Assembly: GCA_900554415.1 (NCBI GenBank)
Contig: USGU01000003.1
Coordinates: forward strand, 62,001 to 126,000
Length of the DNA: 64,000 bases
Source of the DNA: an uncultured Lachnospiraceae bacterium
GTDB taxonomy: Bacteria > Bacillota > Clostridia > Lachnospirales > Lachnospiraceae
Reading direction: 5' to 3'
Below, piece by piece: positions 26,201 to 33,981 of this stretch; the first letter of the stretch is position 1, and every line of letters begins with the position of its first letter. Below the pieces are notes generated by a model. That model ran no database searches and was not told the origin of the DNA. It was given only the letters and a program-made list of their open reading frames with translations. The position numbers and the translations under genes are program-made.

Positions 26201-26218
26201 TTACAGTCTGACTGTAAT
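26200..26218. promoter_or_regulatory. Inverted repeat GTTACA-N7-TGTAA between the rhodanese genes
   Basis: GTTACAGTCTGACTGTAAT begins at the stop of rhodanese lipoprotein 1 and lies 207 bases before the second. The half-sites and 7-base spacing repeat those at 28932-28950 before the triple rhodanese gene. No T-run follows, so an operator is more likely than a terminator. The rest of the 224-base gap shows only a possible TATAAT near 26372. Confidence 0.4.
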
Positions 26219-26424
26219 AAGTTCCGTGCTGATATTGGTTTATCATCCGGACTGACGGGATAGACGGGATTTATTGAAAATTCCAATGATTGATTTGAAA
26301 TATAAGAACTATCTATTAGACGGTATACAGAAGATATATTATAGTGGAAAATAGGGATGTGATTGTGTTTATAATGCACAATTCAGATACATCAAAGAGA
26401 ATAATAACAAGTGGAGGAAAGATT

Positions 26425-27330
26425 ATGAAGAAAACAGCATTAATCCTGGCAATGGCTCTTACCGTGGCCCTGACCGGTTGTGGTTCTGGTAATAAAGCAC
26501 CGGATTCTACGGAAGCTTTTGAAGGAAAATACGTTGTGGATGCAGACTACGTTAAAGACCATCTGGACAGCATTACACTGGTAGATGCAAGAGGGGAAGA
26601 TGAGGCAAAGAAAGGAACGGTCAAAGGTGCGATTGCAACCACATGGCAGTATCTGGCAACTTGTGAAGACGGAGCAGCCGGAGACGAGAACTGGGGATGC
26701 ACTCTTGACACCAAGAGATTAAGTGAACGTCTTGGAGAACTGGGACTTTCCAAGGATAAAGAAATTGTTCTGTTTTCCAATGCAGACAAAGGCTGGGGCG
26801 AAGACGGACGTATTGCATGGGAACTGATTGCAGCAGGATATGACAATGTGAAGATAGTAGATGGCGGAATCAAAGCACTGAAAGCTGCTGATTTAGAGAT
26901 TGTCAAAGAAGTTGCAACACCGGAGAAAACAACTGTAAAGATTGATTCCATTGATGAAACACATGATATCAATACAGAAGAATTAAAATCCATTTATGAT
27001 GAATGTAAAATCGTGGATGTTCGTACTGACAAAGAGTACAACGGTAAGACCTTATACGGAGAAGCAAATGGCGGACATCTGCCGGGAGCAATTCATATCC
27101 GTTACACAGATATGTTCAACAGTGACAGTACACTCAGAAGTGTAGAAGACTTAACGAAGATGTTCGAAGACGCAGGACTTTCTAAGAGTGACCACATCGT
27201 AACTTATTGTACAGGCGGTATCCGCTCTGCATATATGCAGCTTGTACTGGAAATGTGTGGATTTGAAAGCTCAGAAAACTATGACGAATCCTTCTACAGA
27301 TGGTGTGCAGTAGAAGAACTGGAGAAATAA
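26425..27330 (+). CDS. Rhodanese-domain lipoprotein 2
   Basis: The 301-residue paralogue of the preceding protein has lipobox ALTGCGSG and two rhodanese domains. Domain 2 carries CTGGIRSAY. Domain 1 has SNADKGWGEDGR and lacks the cysteine. Long stretches are nearly the same as in copy 1 (for example ATTW near residue 72 and GGHLPGAIHIRYTD), so this is a tandem duplication. GTGGAGGAAAG before ATG 26425 sets the start; the frame open from 26344 is an overextension. It ends at a strong terminator shared with the convergent triple-rhodanese gene. Confidence 0.88.
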   Translation: MKKTALILAMALTVALTGCGSGNKAPDSTEAFEGKYVVDADYVKDHLDSITLVDARGEDEAKKGTVKGAIATTWQYLATCEDGAAGDENWGCTLDTKRLSERLGELGLSKDKEIVLFSNADKGWGEDGRIAWELIAAGYDNVKIVDGGIKALKAADLEIVKEVATPEKTTVKIDSIDETHDINTEELKSIYDECKIVDVRTDKEYNGKTLYGEANGGHLPGAIHIRYTDMFNSDSTLRSVEDLTKMFEDAGLSKSDHIVTYCTGGIRSAYMQLVLEMCGFESSENYDESFYRWCAVEELEK

Positions 27331-27348
27331 AAAAGAATATCAGATATG

Positions 27349-27378
27349 AAAAAGGATGCTATTGAAAGCATCCTTTTT
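27349..27378. terminator. Bidirectional terminator between convergent rhodanese genes
   Basis: AAAAAGGATGC and GCATCCTTTTT form a perfect 11-bp stem around an 8-base loop, with T-runs on both strands. It serves the + strand lipoprotein gene and the - strand triple-rhodanese gene. Confidence 0.9.
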
Positions 27379-27407
27379 CTGTAACCGTATATTTTGAAAT
27401 CGCAATA

Positions 27408-28907
27408 TTATTTTACAATTTTTTTCTTGCTGATAGCAACGATTGCGCAAAGTGCAGCAAACATTGATAATGCAAGTGGCATGATAGGAGCAGCATCTCC
27501 TGTCTTAGGTGCCTTGTTGTTAGCTGGTGTCTTAGCTGGTTCTGTTGTAGCAGGTTTTTCATCTGTTACAAAGTTAGCCTGAATCAGTTCGCTCTTAGCA
27601 CCGTTTTCGATTGTACGGAGAGTAGCATCTTTCAGTCCGGCGGCTGTCAACAATTCAATTGCCTTTTGAGCACCTCTGGCTCCGCTGTTGCAAAGAACAT
27701 AGATTGTCTTTCCGTCGAAGTCAGCTTTGTGAGCAGCTACATAATCTGAGAATGCTTTTGCAAGGTCATCTGGAAGCTTGTTGTCTTTGTCAAATAAAGG
27801 AAGTGAAAGGGAACCTTTTAAGTGTCCTTTTGCATATAAATCTGTATTACGAACATCGATAACAAGAACATCTTTTTCACCGTTGTTGATAGCTTCAATT
27901 ACACGTGTGTCAGATACATATGTAGAAGCTGCTTTAACAGCATCTCCGGCAGCTCCGCCTGTAACAGTGTGGATTTTGCTAAGGTCATAACCAGCCTGTG
28001 TTAATAGTACAGTTGCGGCCTTTGCACCTTTGTTTCCTGAATAGCAAACAACATAAATGTCTTTACCTGCAAGTTTATCTTTTGCGCTTCCTGTTACTGT
28101 AGATAAGAAAGCCTGAGCTGTTTCGTCAGAGTCTGTTCCGGCAAGAGCAGGACCATTAGCAAATACGGGTGCTGAGATAGCTCCTTTCAAATGTCCTGGT
28201 TTGTAAGCTTCATCTGCACGGATATCTAAGATTGCTATTTTATCGCTTCCAACTGCTTTAACAGCTTCTTCACTAGTTACAGGATTTCCATTTGTGTTTA
28301 ACAGTTCATAACGAAGCTGTAAAGAAGATAACTCTTTAGCACCGCCTTTGATTGTGTATACATTTCCGGTTTCGCCTGTAGAATATCCAAGTTCTGTAAG
28401 AAGCTGAGTTGCTTTTTGAGCACCTCTTGCCCCGCTGTTGCAAAGAATGTAGATTGGTTTTGTTTTATCTGTAATTTTTCCATCAATCTGTTCTTTGAAT
28501 GTTGCTGCTAAATCGTCCGGAAGACTGAAATCAGCAGCGAATAATGGCTGTGAAATTACATTTGCATAATTTTTAAGTTCTGGAATACTTTTCTGTGATT
28601 CTGTTGAACGTACATCGATGACATATACTTCTCCTTTTTTGAGAGCAGCTACAGCATCATTAGCTTCAACATATCTGTATTTCAGTTCTTCAGCAGATGT
28701 ATCTTCTAATACGACTGGTACAGATTCTTCTTCTTTCGCTTCCTCTGTTACAACTTTCTGTTCTTCTGAAGCAGCTTCTTCCTGTTCTTCAGACACAACA
28801 GTAAGTGCATCACCTTCGGCTGGTTCGTTTACATCGGCAGCGAATGCCATAGAACTATTCAAAAGTAATGCACAAGTTAAAAATAATGGTAAAAATTTTC
28901 TTCTCAT
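27408..28907 (-). CDS. Secreted triple-rhodanese protein with C-terminal PKTGD anchor
   Basis: The 499-residue protein has a signal peptide (LFLTCALLLNSSMAFAA), an acidic Glu-rich linker (about 25-75), and three rhodanese domains. Their active loops are CNSGARG, CYSGNKG and CNSGARG, so all three keep the cysteine. A Pro/Thr linker follows, then APKTGD, a hydrophobic helix and KKKIVK, which together look like a sortase-type cell-wall anchor. CAAGGAGGAAAA places the start at 28907 rather than 28925. E. coli YnjE is also a triple rhodanese. It would handle sulfane sulfur at the cell surface. Confidence 0.87.
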   Translation of the reverse strand: MRRKFLPLFLTCALLLNSSMAFAADVNEPAEGDALTVVSEEQEEAASEEQKVVTEEAKEEESVPVVLEDTSAEELKYRYVEANDAVAALKKGEVYVIDVRSTESQKSIPELKNYANVISQPLFAADFSLPDDLAATFKEQIDGKITDKTKPIYILCNSGARGAQKATQLLTELGYSTGETGNVYTIKGGAKELSSLQLRYELLNTNGNPVTSEEAVKAVGSDKIAILDIRADEAYKPGHLKGAISAPVFANGPALAGTDSDETAQAFLSTVTGSAKDKLAGKDIYVVCYSGNKGAKAATVLLTQAGYDLSKIHTVTGGAAGDAVKAASTYVSDTRVIEAINNGEKDVLVIDVRNTDLYAKGHLKGSLSLPLFDKDNKLPDDLAKAFSDYVAAHKADFDGKTIYVLCNSGARGAQKAIELLTAAGLKDATLRTIENGAKSELIQANFVTDEKPATTEPAKTPANNKAPKTGDAAPIMPLALSMFAALCAIVAISKKKIVK

Positions 28908-28931
28908 TTTTCCTCCTTGTTTCAAAATTTG

Positions 28932-28950
28932 GTTACAGGGTCATTGTAAC
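28932..28950. promoter_or_regulatory. Perfect inverted repeat before the triple-rhodanese gene
   Basis: GTTACA-N7-TGTAAC is perfectly symmetrical, lies 25 bases upstream of the start, and covers a TACAAT -10-like hexamer on the - strand. The match in half-site and spacing to 26200-26218 suggests one regulator for the rhodanese genes. Confidence 0.5.
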
Positions 28951-29043
28951 ATTTTTTCGCATTTTTTGATAATTGTTTTCATCTATAAACAAGCGGTAAT
29001 AGATAAATACAATAACTGAAAAATGTTGTTTTTCCGAGGAAAA

Positions 29044-29073
29044 TTGGAAATGTAATGTATTTCATGTTAGAAT
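29044..29073 (+). promoter_or_regulatory. Promoter of the rfbABDC operon
   Basis: TTGGAA at 29044-29049 and TAGAAT at 29068-29073 are 18 bases apart, 61 bases before the rfbA start. This restarts transcription after the oppositely oriented rhodanese gene. Confidence 0.5.
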
Positions 29074-29134
29074 GAGAGAATAAATATGCAGGTGAGGCGA
29101 AAAGCCTTCTATTATGAAAGATGGAGATACACAA

Positions 29135-30028
29135 ATGAAAGGAATTATTCTGGCAGGTGGTTCGGGAACCAGACTTTATCCACTGACAATGGTTACTTCG
29201 AAGCAGTTACTGCCTATTTATGACAAACCAATGATTTATTATCCCATGTCTGTGCTGATGAGTGCGGGGATTCGTGAAATTTTAATTATCAGTACAGAGC
29301 AGGATTTGCCAAGGTTTCAGGAACTGCTTGGAGACGGAAGCAGCTTTGGATTACAGCTGTCCTATGCAGTCCAGCCAAGCCCGGACGGACTGGCACAGGC
29401 ATTTCTGATTGGTGAGAAATTTATTGGCACGGATTCGGTGGCAATGATATTAGGGGACAATATTTTCTCAGGTCATGGTCTTAGAAAGCGCCTACAGACA
29501 GCAGTAGAGCGTGCCAAAGAAGGTATGGCGACGATTTTTGGATACTATGTGGATGACCCGGAGCGGTTTGGTATTGTAGAGTTTGATTCCGGTGGAAATG
29601 TTATCTCTATCGAAGAAAAACCGAAGCATCCAAAGAGTAATTATTGTGTTACGGGATTATATTTTTACGATAACCGGGTAACAGAATATGCAAAGAAGTT
29701 AAAACCAAGCGAGAGAGGCGAGCTTGAAATTACGGATTTGAACCGTATGTATCTGGAACAGGGCAGTCTGAAAGTGGAAGTTCTGGGTCAGGGATTTACA
29801 TGGCTGGATGCAGGAACCCATGAAAGCCTTACGGATGCGACCAACTTTGTGAAGACAATGGAGACCCATCAGCACAGGAAGATTGGCTGTCTGGAAGAAA
29901 TTGCATATTTAAACGGCTGGATTTCCAGAGAAGTTTTGCAGAGAATTTGTGAAGATTACAAGCAGAACCAGTATGGACAGTATCTGAAAGATGTAATTGA
30001 TGGAAAATTCCGGGAGAATTTATCATAG
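29135..30028 (+). CDS. rfbA: Glucose-1-phosphate thymidylyltransferase
   Basis: The 297-residue enzyme makes dTDP-glucose from dTTP and glucose-1-phosphate. Visible motifs are MKGIILAGGSGTRLYPLT with the nucleotide-binding GGSGTR, YDKPMIYYPMS, LGDNIFSGHG with the metal-binding Asp, and FGIVEF...SIEEKPKHPKSN. GATGGAGAT upstream favours ATG 29135; an ATG at 29114 would add seven residues with no ribosome site. It is first of the dTDP-L-rhamnose operon. Confidence 0.95.
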   Translation: MKGIILAGGSGTRLYPLTMVTSKQLLPIYDKPMIYYPMSVLMSAGIREILIISTEQDLPRFQELLGDGSSFGLQLSYAVQPSPDGLAQAFLIGEKFIGTDSVAMILGDNIFSGHGLRKRLQTAVERAKEGMATIFGYYVDDPERFGIVEFDSGGNVISIEEKPKHPKSNYCVTGLYFYDNRVTEYAKKLKPSERGELEITDLNRMYLEQGSLKVEVLGQGFTWLDAGTHESLTDATNFVKTMETHQHRKIGCLEEIAYLNGWISREVLQRICEDYKQNQYGQYLKDVIDGKFRENLS

Positions 30029-30063
30029 ACTTGAATTTGACACAGACATGGGAGAAAGATGGT

Positions 30064-31107
30064 ATGAAGATGATTGTGACCGGCGGAGCCGGATTTATAG
30101 GAAGCAATTTTATCTATTATATGTTTAAGACACACCCGGATTATCGGATTATCTGTCTGGACTGTCTGACTTATGCGGGGAATTTATCTACACTTAAGCC
30201 GGCAATGGAGAATCCAGACTTCCGATTTGTAAAAGCATCTATTACAGATAGGGAAGCAGTCTGTCATTTGTTTGAAGAAGAAAAACCGGATGTGGTGGTG
30301 AATTTTGCTGCGGAAAGCCATGTAGATCGTTCCATCGAGAACCCGGAAGTGTTTCTGGATACCAATATCAAAGGCACTTCCGTCCTTATGGATGCTTGTC
30401 TGAAATATGGAATCCAGAGATATCATCAGGTGTCTACGGACGAGGTTTACGGAGATTTGCCCCTGAAAAGGCCGGATTTATTCTTTACGGAGGAAACACC
30501 GATTCACACAAGCAGTCCTTACAGTGCGTCAAAGGCGGCAGCAGATTTGCTGGTGCAGTCTTATTACCGGACTTATGGGCTTCCGGTGACGATCAGCAGG
30601 TGTTCCAACAACTATGGACCTTATCATTTGCCGGAAAAACTGATTCCGCTCATGATTGTAAATGCGCTCCATGACAAGCTGCTCCCGGTTTACGGAGATG
30701 GGAAAAATGTACGGGACTGGCTGTATGTGGAGGATCATTGTCATGCCATTGACTTGATTTTACAGAATGGACGAGTTGGGGAAGTTTATAACATTGGCGG
30801 ACATAATGAAATGCAGAACATTGAGATTGTAAAGCTCATCTGCAAGGAGCTTGGAAAATCGGAAGAACTGATTACTTATGTGGCAGACCGGAAAGGCCAC
30901 GACAGGCGTTATGCCATTGACCCGGCTAAAATTCACCGAGAGCTTGGCTGGCTTCCTGAGACAACATTTGCAGAAGGAATCAAAAAAACAATTAACTGGT
31001 ATCTGGCGAACCGTGCATGGTGGGAGCCGATTCTGGAAAAGAGTATGACAGGAAGAACCGGAACATCGAATGATAGCCGGTTTATGGATGATAATCAGAT
31101 GATATAA
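30064..31107 (+). CDS. rfbB: dTDP-glucose 4,6-dehydratase
   Basis: The 347-residue short-chain dehydrogenase family enzyme has the NAD-binding GGAGFIGSNF, the VNFAAESHVDRSI segment, and the catalytic Y-x3-K in SPYSASKAAAD. TDEVYGDL carries the Thr-Asp-Glu triad of dehydratases. It performs the second step to dTDP-rhamnose. The start at ATG 30064 follows GGGAGAAAG; a TTG at 30031 is less likely. Confidence 0.95.
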   Translation: MKMIVTGGAGFIGSNFIYYMFKTHPDYRIICLDCLTYAGNLSTLKPAMENPDFRFVKASITDREAVCHLFEEEKPDVVVNFAAESHVDRSIENPEVFLDTNIKGTSVLMDACLKYGIQRYHQVSTDEVYGDLPLKRPDLFFTEETPIHTSSPYSASKAAADLLVQSYYRTYGLPVTISRCSNNYGPYHLPEKLIPLMIVNALHDKLLPVYGDGKNVRDWLYVEDHCHAIDLILQNGRVGEVYNIGGHNEMQNIEIVKLICKELGKSEELITYVADRKGHDRRYAIDPAKIHRELGWLPETTFAEGIKKTINWYLANRAWWEPILEKSMTGRTGTSNDSRFMDDNQMI

Positions 31108-31124
31108 GAAAGGATTTTTGAAAA

Positions 31125-32054
31125 ATGAAGTTCTTGGTGACAGGGGCGGCAGGGCAGCTCGGATATGATGTGCTGCAAGAACTAAAGAAACGGAAATATG
31201 AGGCGGCCGGAACGGATTTGGCAGAAGAAAATGAAACAAATTCTTATGTATCCATGGACATTACAGATGAAAAGAGTGTAAGAGATACACTTGAGAAAAT
31301 AAAGCCGGATATAGTGATACATTGTGCGGCATGGACCAATGTAGACGAGGCAGAAGAAACGGAAAATAAGGAAAAAGTCTGGAACATTAATGTAGAAGGC
31401 ACGAAAAATCTGGCCCGTATGTGCAGGACGCTGGATGCGAAAATGATTTATATCAGTACGGACTATGTGTTTGACGGTCAGGGAAATCTGCCATGGAAAG
31501 CGGATAGTGCCAAGTATAGTCCCCAGAATTTTTATGGGAAGACGAAGCTGGAAGGGGAGCAGGCAGTTCAGTCTGCACTGGAGAAATATGTGATTGTTAG
31601 AACGGCATGGGTGTTTGGAAGAAATGGTAATAATTTTGTGAAGACCATGCTGCGGCTTGGAAAAAAATACGATGAACTGCAGGTAGTATGCGACCAGATT
31701 GGAACTCCCACTTATACGAAAGACCTTGCGAGACTTCTGGTTGATATGGCAGAGACAGATAAGTATGGCTGTTACCATGTGACCAATGAAGGTGGTTATA
31801 TCAGTTGGTATGAATTCGCCACGGAGATTTTCCGTCAGGCAGGCGAACTTGGAGTTATGGATTACGATAAGAAGAGTCCGAGAGTATACCCGGTTACGAC
31901 AGAAGAATATGGGCGGTCCAAGGCAGTCCGGCCTTTGAACAGCAGACTGGACAGGACGAAGTTATGGACAGTGGGATTTCAGCCATTGCCGGACTGGAAG
32001 GATGCCCTTTGCAGATATTTACAGGATTTAAGAAAAAAAGGATGGAACAGATAA
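31125..32054 (+). CDS. rfbD: dTDP-4-dehydrorhamnose reductase
   Basis: The 309-residue reductase has GAAGQLGYDV for NAD(P)H binding, AAWTNVDEAEE, STDYVFDGQG and the catalytic YGKTKLEGE. It makes dTDP-L-rhamnose in the last step. It stands between rfbB and rfbC, with the next start one base after its stop. Confidence 0.95.
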   Translation: MKFLVTGAAGQLGYDVLQELKKRKYEAAGTDLAEENETNSYVSMDITDEKSVRDTLEKIKPDIVIHCAAWTNVDEAEETENKEKVWNINVEGTKNLARMCRTLDAKMIYISTDYVFDGQGNLPWKADSAKYSPQNFYGKTKLEGEQAVQSALEKYVIVRTAWVFGRNGNNFVKTMLRLGKKYDELQVVCDQIGTPTYTKDLARLLVDMAETDKYGCYHVTNEGGYISWYEFATEIFRQAGELGVMDYDKKSPRVYPVTTEEYGRSKAVRPLNSRLDRTKLWTVGFQPLPDWKDALCRYLQDLRKKGWNR

Positions 32055-32055
32055 A

Positions 32056-32601
32056 GTGGGACAGATAAAGGTAGAAAAAAATGTGGGCGGCATAGAGGGA
32101 CTGTGCGTGATAGAGCCTGAGGTTCATCTGGATGCACGAGGATATTTTATGGAGAGTTACAATCAGAAGGATATGCAGGACGCCGGATTGAATAGGAATT
32201 TTGTGCAGGATAATCAGTCCGGCTCCGTAAAAGGAGTATTGCGGGGACTGCATTATCAGAAGGAATATCCACAGGGAAAATTGGTACGGGTTATCCGGGG
32301 AGCTGTGTTTGATGTCGCAGTAGATATCCGGAAAGACAGTGCAACTTATGGAAAATGGTATGGGATTGAGTTGTCGGAGGAAAACAGAAAACAGCTCTAT
32401 ATTCCGAAAGGATTTGCACATGGATTTCTGGTGCTGAGTGAGCGGGCAGAGTTCTGTTATAAGTGTACGGATTTTTATCATCCAGGGGATGAGGGCGGAA
32501 TCGCTTGGAATGACCCGATACTTGGAATCCAGTGGCCGGAAGTAGAGGGTGGATACATTCTCAGCGAGAAGGACAAAAAGTGGAAAGGATTGAGAGAATA
32601 A
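32056..32601 (+). CDS. rfbC: dTDP-4-dehydrorhamnose 3,5-epimerase
   Basis: The 181-residue cupin epimerase has GVLRGLHYQKEYPQGKLVRV with the catalytic His, FDVAVDIRKDSATYGKW, and IPKGFAHGFLVLSE. It starts with GTG at 32056, one base after rfbD, an unusual start codon in this window. With rfbA, B and D it completes the dTDP-L-rhamnose pathway for the polysaccharide genes upstream. Confidence 0.95.
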   Translation: MGQIKVEKNVGGIEGLCVIEPEVHLDARGYFMESYNQKDMQDAGLNRNFVQDNQSGSVKGVLRGLHYQKEYPQGKLVRVIRGAVFDVAVDIRKDSATYGKWYGIELSEENRKQLYIPKGFAHGFLVLSERAEFCYKCTDFYHPGDEGGIAWNDPILGIQWPEVEGGYILSEKDKKWKGLRE

Positions 32602-32604
32602 AGC

Positions 32605-33627
32605 ATGGACAGAATTGAAGGATTAAGCACATATGTAAATACAGTTTTTTATAAAGAAGGAATCGGCATTCCGAAGGAACTGGCAGAACAGACGGAGATT
32701 ACTTATTATCCACTGGCTCAGGGGGAATATAATATTAATTTCTGGTTTGTGCATCCGATTACCAGTCAGAAAATGGTGCTGCGGGTCAATACAGGAAGCC
32801 AGATGCATCTGGAACATCAGATTGAGTACGAATATCATGCACTGGAAGTTTTGCAGGAGTCAGGCAGAACTCCTCGCCCGGTGTTCGTGGATGGAAGCAG
32901 AGAACATCTGACTTATGGGGTAATGGTAATGGAATTTCTGGAAGGAGAAGCACTGGATTATCGCAGAGATTTGTCTCTGGCAGCAGAATGTCTGGCTGAT
33001 ATCCACAGTGTTCCTGTTATGGGTGATGAGGTGCTGATTTCCCCGTCAAACCCGCTTCAGGCAATTTTAGATGAATGTAATCAGATGGTTCAGACCTATT
33101 ATGAGTCAGGCCTTGGAAGTGAAGAAAAGAAAGCACAGATCCGCCGCCTGCTTCAGGAAGGACAGGAGAAAATAGATAGCATTAAAGACTATGATGGCTA
33201 CCGGTGCTGTATCAACACTGAACTGAACTCCCGGAATTTCCTGATAAATGGAGCTGGAAAGCCAAATTATCTGGTGGACTGGGAGAAGCCGCTATATGGA
33301 GATCCGGTTCAGGATCTGGGACATTTTCTCGCACCGACTACCACCTTCTGGAAGACTGATGTGATTCTGACCGAAGAAGAAATGGAGGCATTTACAGACA
33401 CTTATATTCAGGCTGTAAATGGACGATTTGATGTAAGCGGAGTGATGGAACGGCTGAATATTTTTATTCCAATCACCTGTCTGCGCGGGATTACCTGGTG
33501 TGCCATGGCATGGGTAGAATATCAGGAGCCGGGCCGTTTGATCCGCAATGAAGAAACTTTCAGAAAGATGGAAAGCTATCTGAGTAAAGAATTTCTGGAT
33601 ATGATAGAAGAACGATATTATCGATAA
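32605..33627 (+). CDS. Aminoglycoside/choline-kinase-fold protein with altered catalytic loop
   Basis: The 340-residue protein has the APH/COG0510 kinase fold: VMVMEFLEGEALD in the hinge region, CCINTELNSRNFLI where HxDxxxxN is expected, and YLVDWEKPLYGDPVQDLGHFL with the metal-binding DWE. The catalytic loop reads N-x-E in place of H-x-D, while the later Asn is kept. It may therefore be weakly active or a pseudokinase. It starts four bases after rfbC, so it is transcribed with the rhamnose genes. Its substrate is unknown: a sugar, choline or similar alcohol is possible. Confidence 0.72.
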   Translation: MDRIEGLSTYVNTVFYKEGIGIPKELAEQTEITYYPLAQGEYNINFWFVHPITSQKMVLRVNTGSQMHLEHQIEYEYHALEVLQESGRTPRPVFVDGSREHLTYGVMVMEFLEGEALDYRRDLSLAAECLADIHSVPVMGDEVLISPSNPLQAILDECNQMVQTYYESGLGSEEKKAQIRRLLQEGQEKIDSIKDYDGYRCCINTELNSRNFLINGAGKPNYLVDWEKPLYGDPVQDLGHFLAPTTTFWKTDVILTEEEMEAFTDTYIQAVNGRFDVSGVMERLNIFIPITCLRGITWCAMAWVEYQEPGRLIRNEETFRKMESYLSKEFLDMIEERYYR

Positions 33628-33635
33628 ATTTCATC

Positions 33636-33664
33636 TTGAAGATATATTTACAATATGTTAGAAT
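33636..33664 (+). promoter_or_regulatory. Promoter of the SCIFF peptide operon
   Basis: TTGAAG at 33636-33641 and TAGAAT at 33659-33664 have 17-base spacing, 53 bases before scfA. The sequence between is AT-rich. Confidence 0.6.
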
Positions 33665-33716
33665 GACACTGATAGTTTTTATCGGGAAAATATCATATAG
33701 ATAGGAGAATAGAACG

Positions 33717-33863
33717 ATGGAAAGAATTAAAACTCTTGAAACTAGAAGCCTTTGCGAAAGCGCAAAACATGGTGGATGCGGCGAATGCCAGACATCTTGC
33801 CAGTCTGCTTGCAAAACAAGCTGCGGTGTAGCAAATCAGAAATGTGAAAACGAAGAAAAATAA
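33717..33863 (+). CDS. scfA: SCIFF ranthipeptide precursor
   Basis: An ATG at 33717, after ATAGGAGAATAG, opens a 48-residue peptide with cysteines at 13, 21, 24, 28, 32, 36 and 43. The core CGECQTSCQSACKTSCGVAN is the hallmark of the six-cysteines-in-forty-five peptides found in nearly all Clostridia. The maturase gene follows at 33982. Radical-SAM chemistry links Cys sulfur to neighbouring residues as thioethers. The biological role is thought to be signalling or redox related but is not settled. Confidence 0.93.
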   Translation: MERIKTLETRSLCESAKHGGCGECQTSCQSACKTSCGVANQKCENEEK

Positions 33864-33883
33864 TCAGTATCACAGAAGTTTTT

Positions 33884-33912
33884 AAAAGTGCCGCCCATGG
33901 GACGGCACTTTT
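33884..33912 (+). terminator. Hairpin between scfA and scfB (likely attenuator)
   Basis: AAAAGTGCCG and CGGCACTTTT pair perfectly, with a CCC/GGG inner stem that leaves a very small loop. The T-run is only four bases, so it probably terminates part of the transcripts and keeps the precursor more abundant than the maturase. Confidence 0.65.
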
Positions 33913-33981
33913 ATAATGATAAGGGAAATAGGATTTTCTATCTTATTATAACCTCCGGTGGTACAAACAGAAGGAGATTGT

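Noticed and set aside
26344..26424. 27-residue extension of rhodanese lipoprotein 2
   Set aside because: It would bury the lipoprotein signal peptide; GGAGGA before 26425 marks the proper start.
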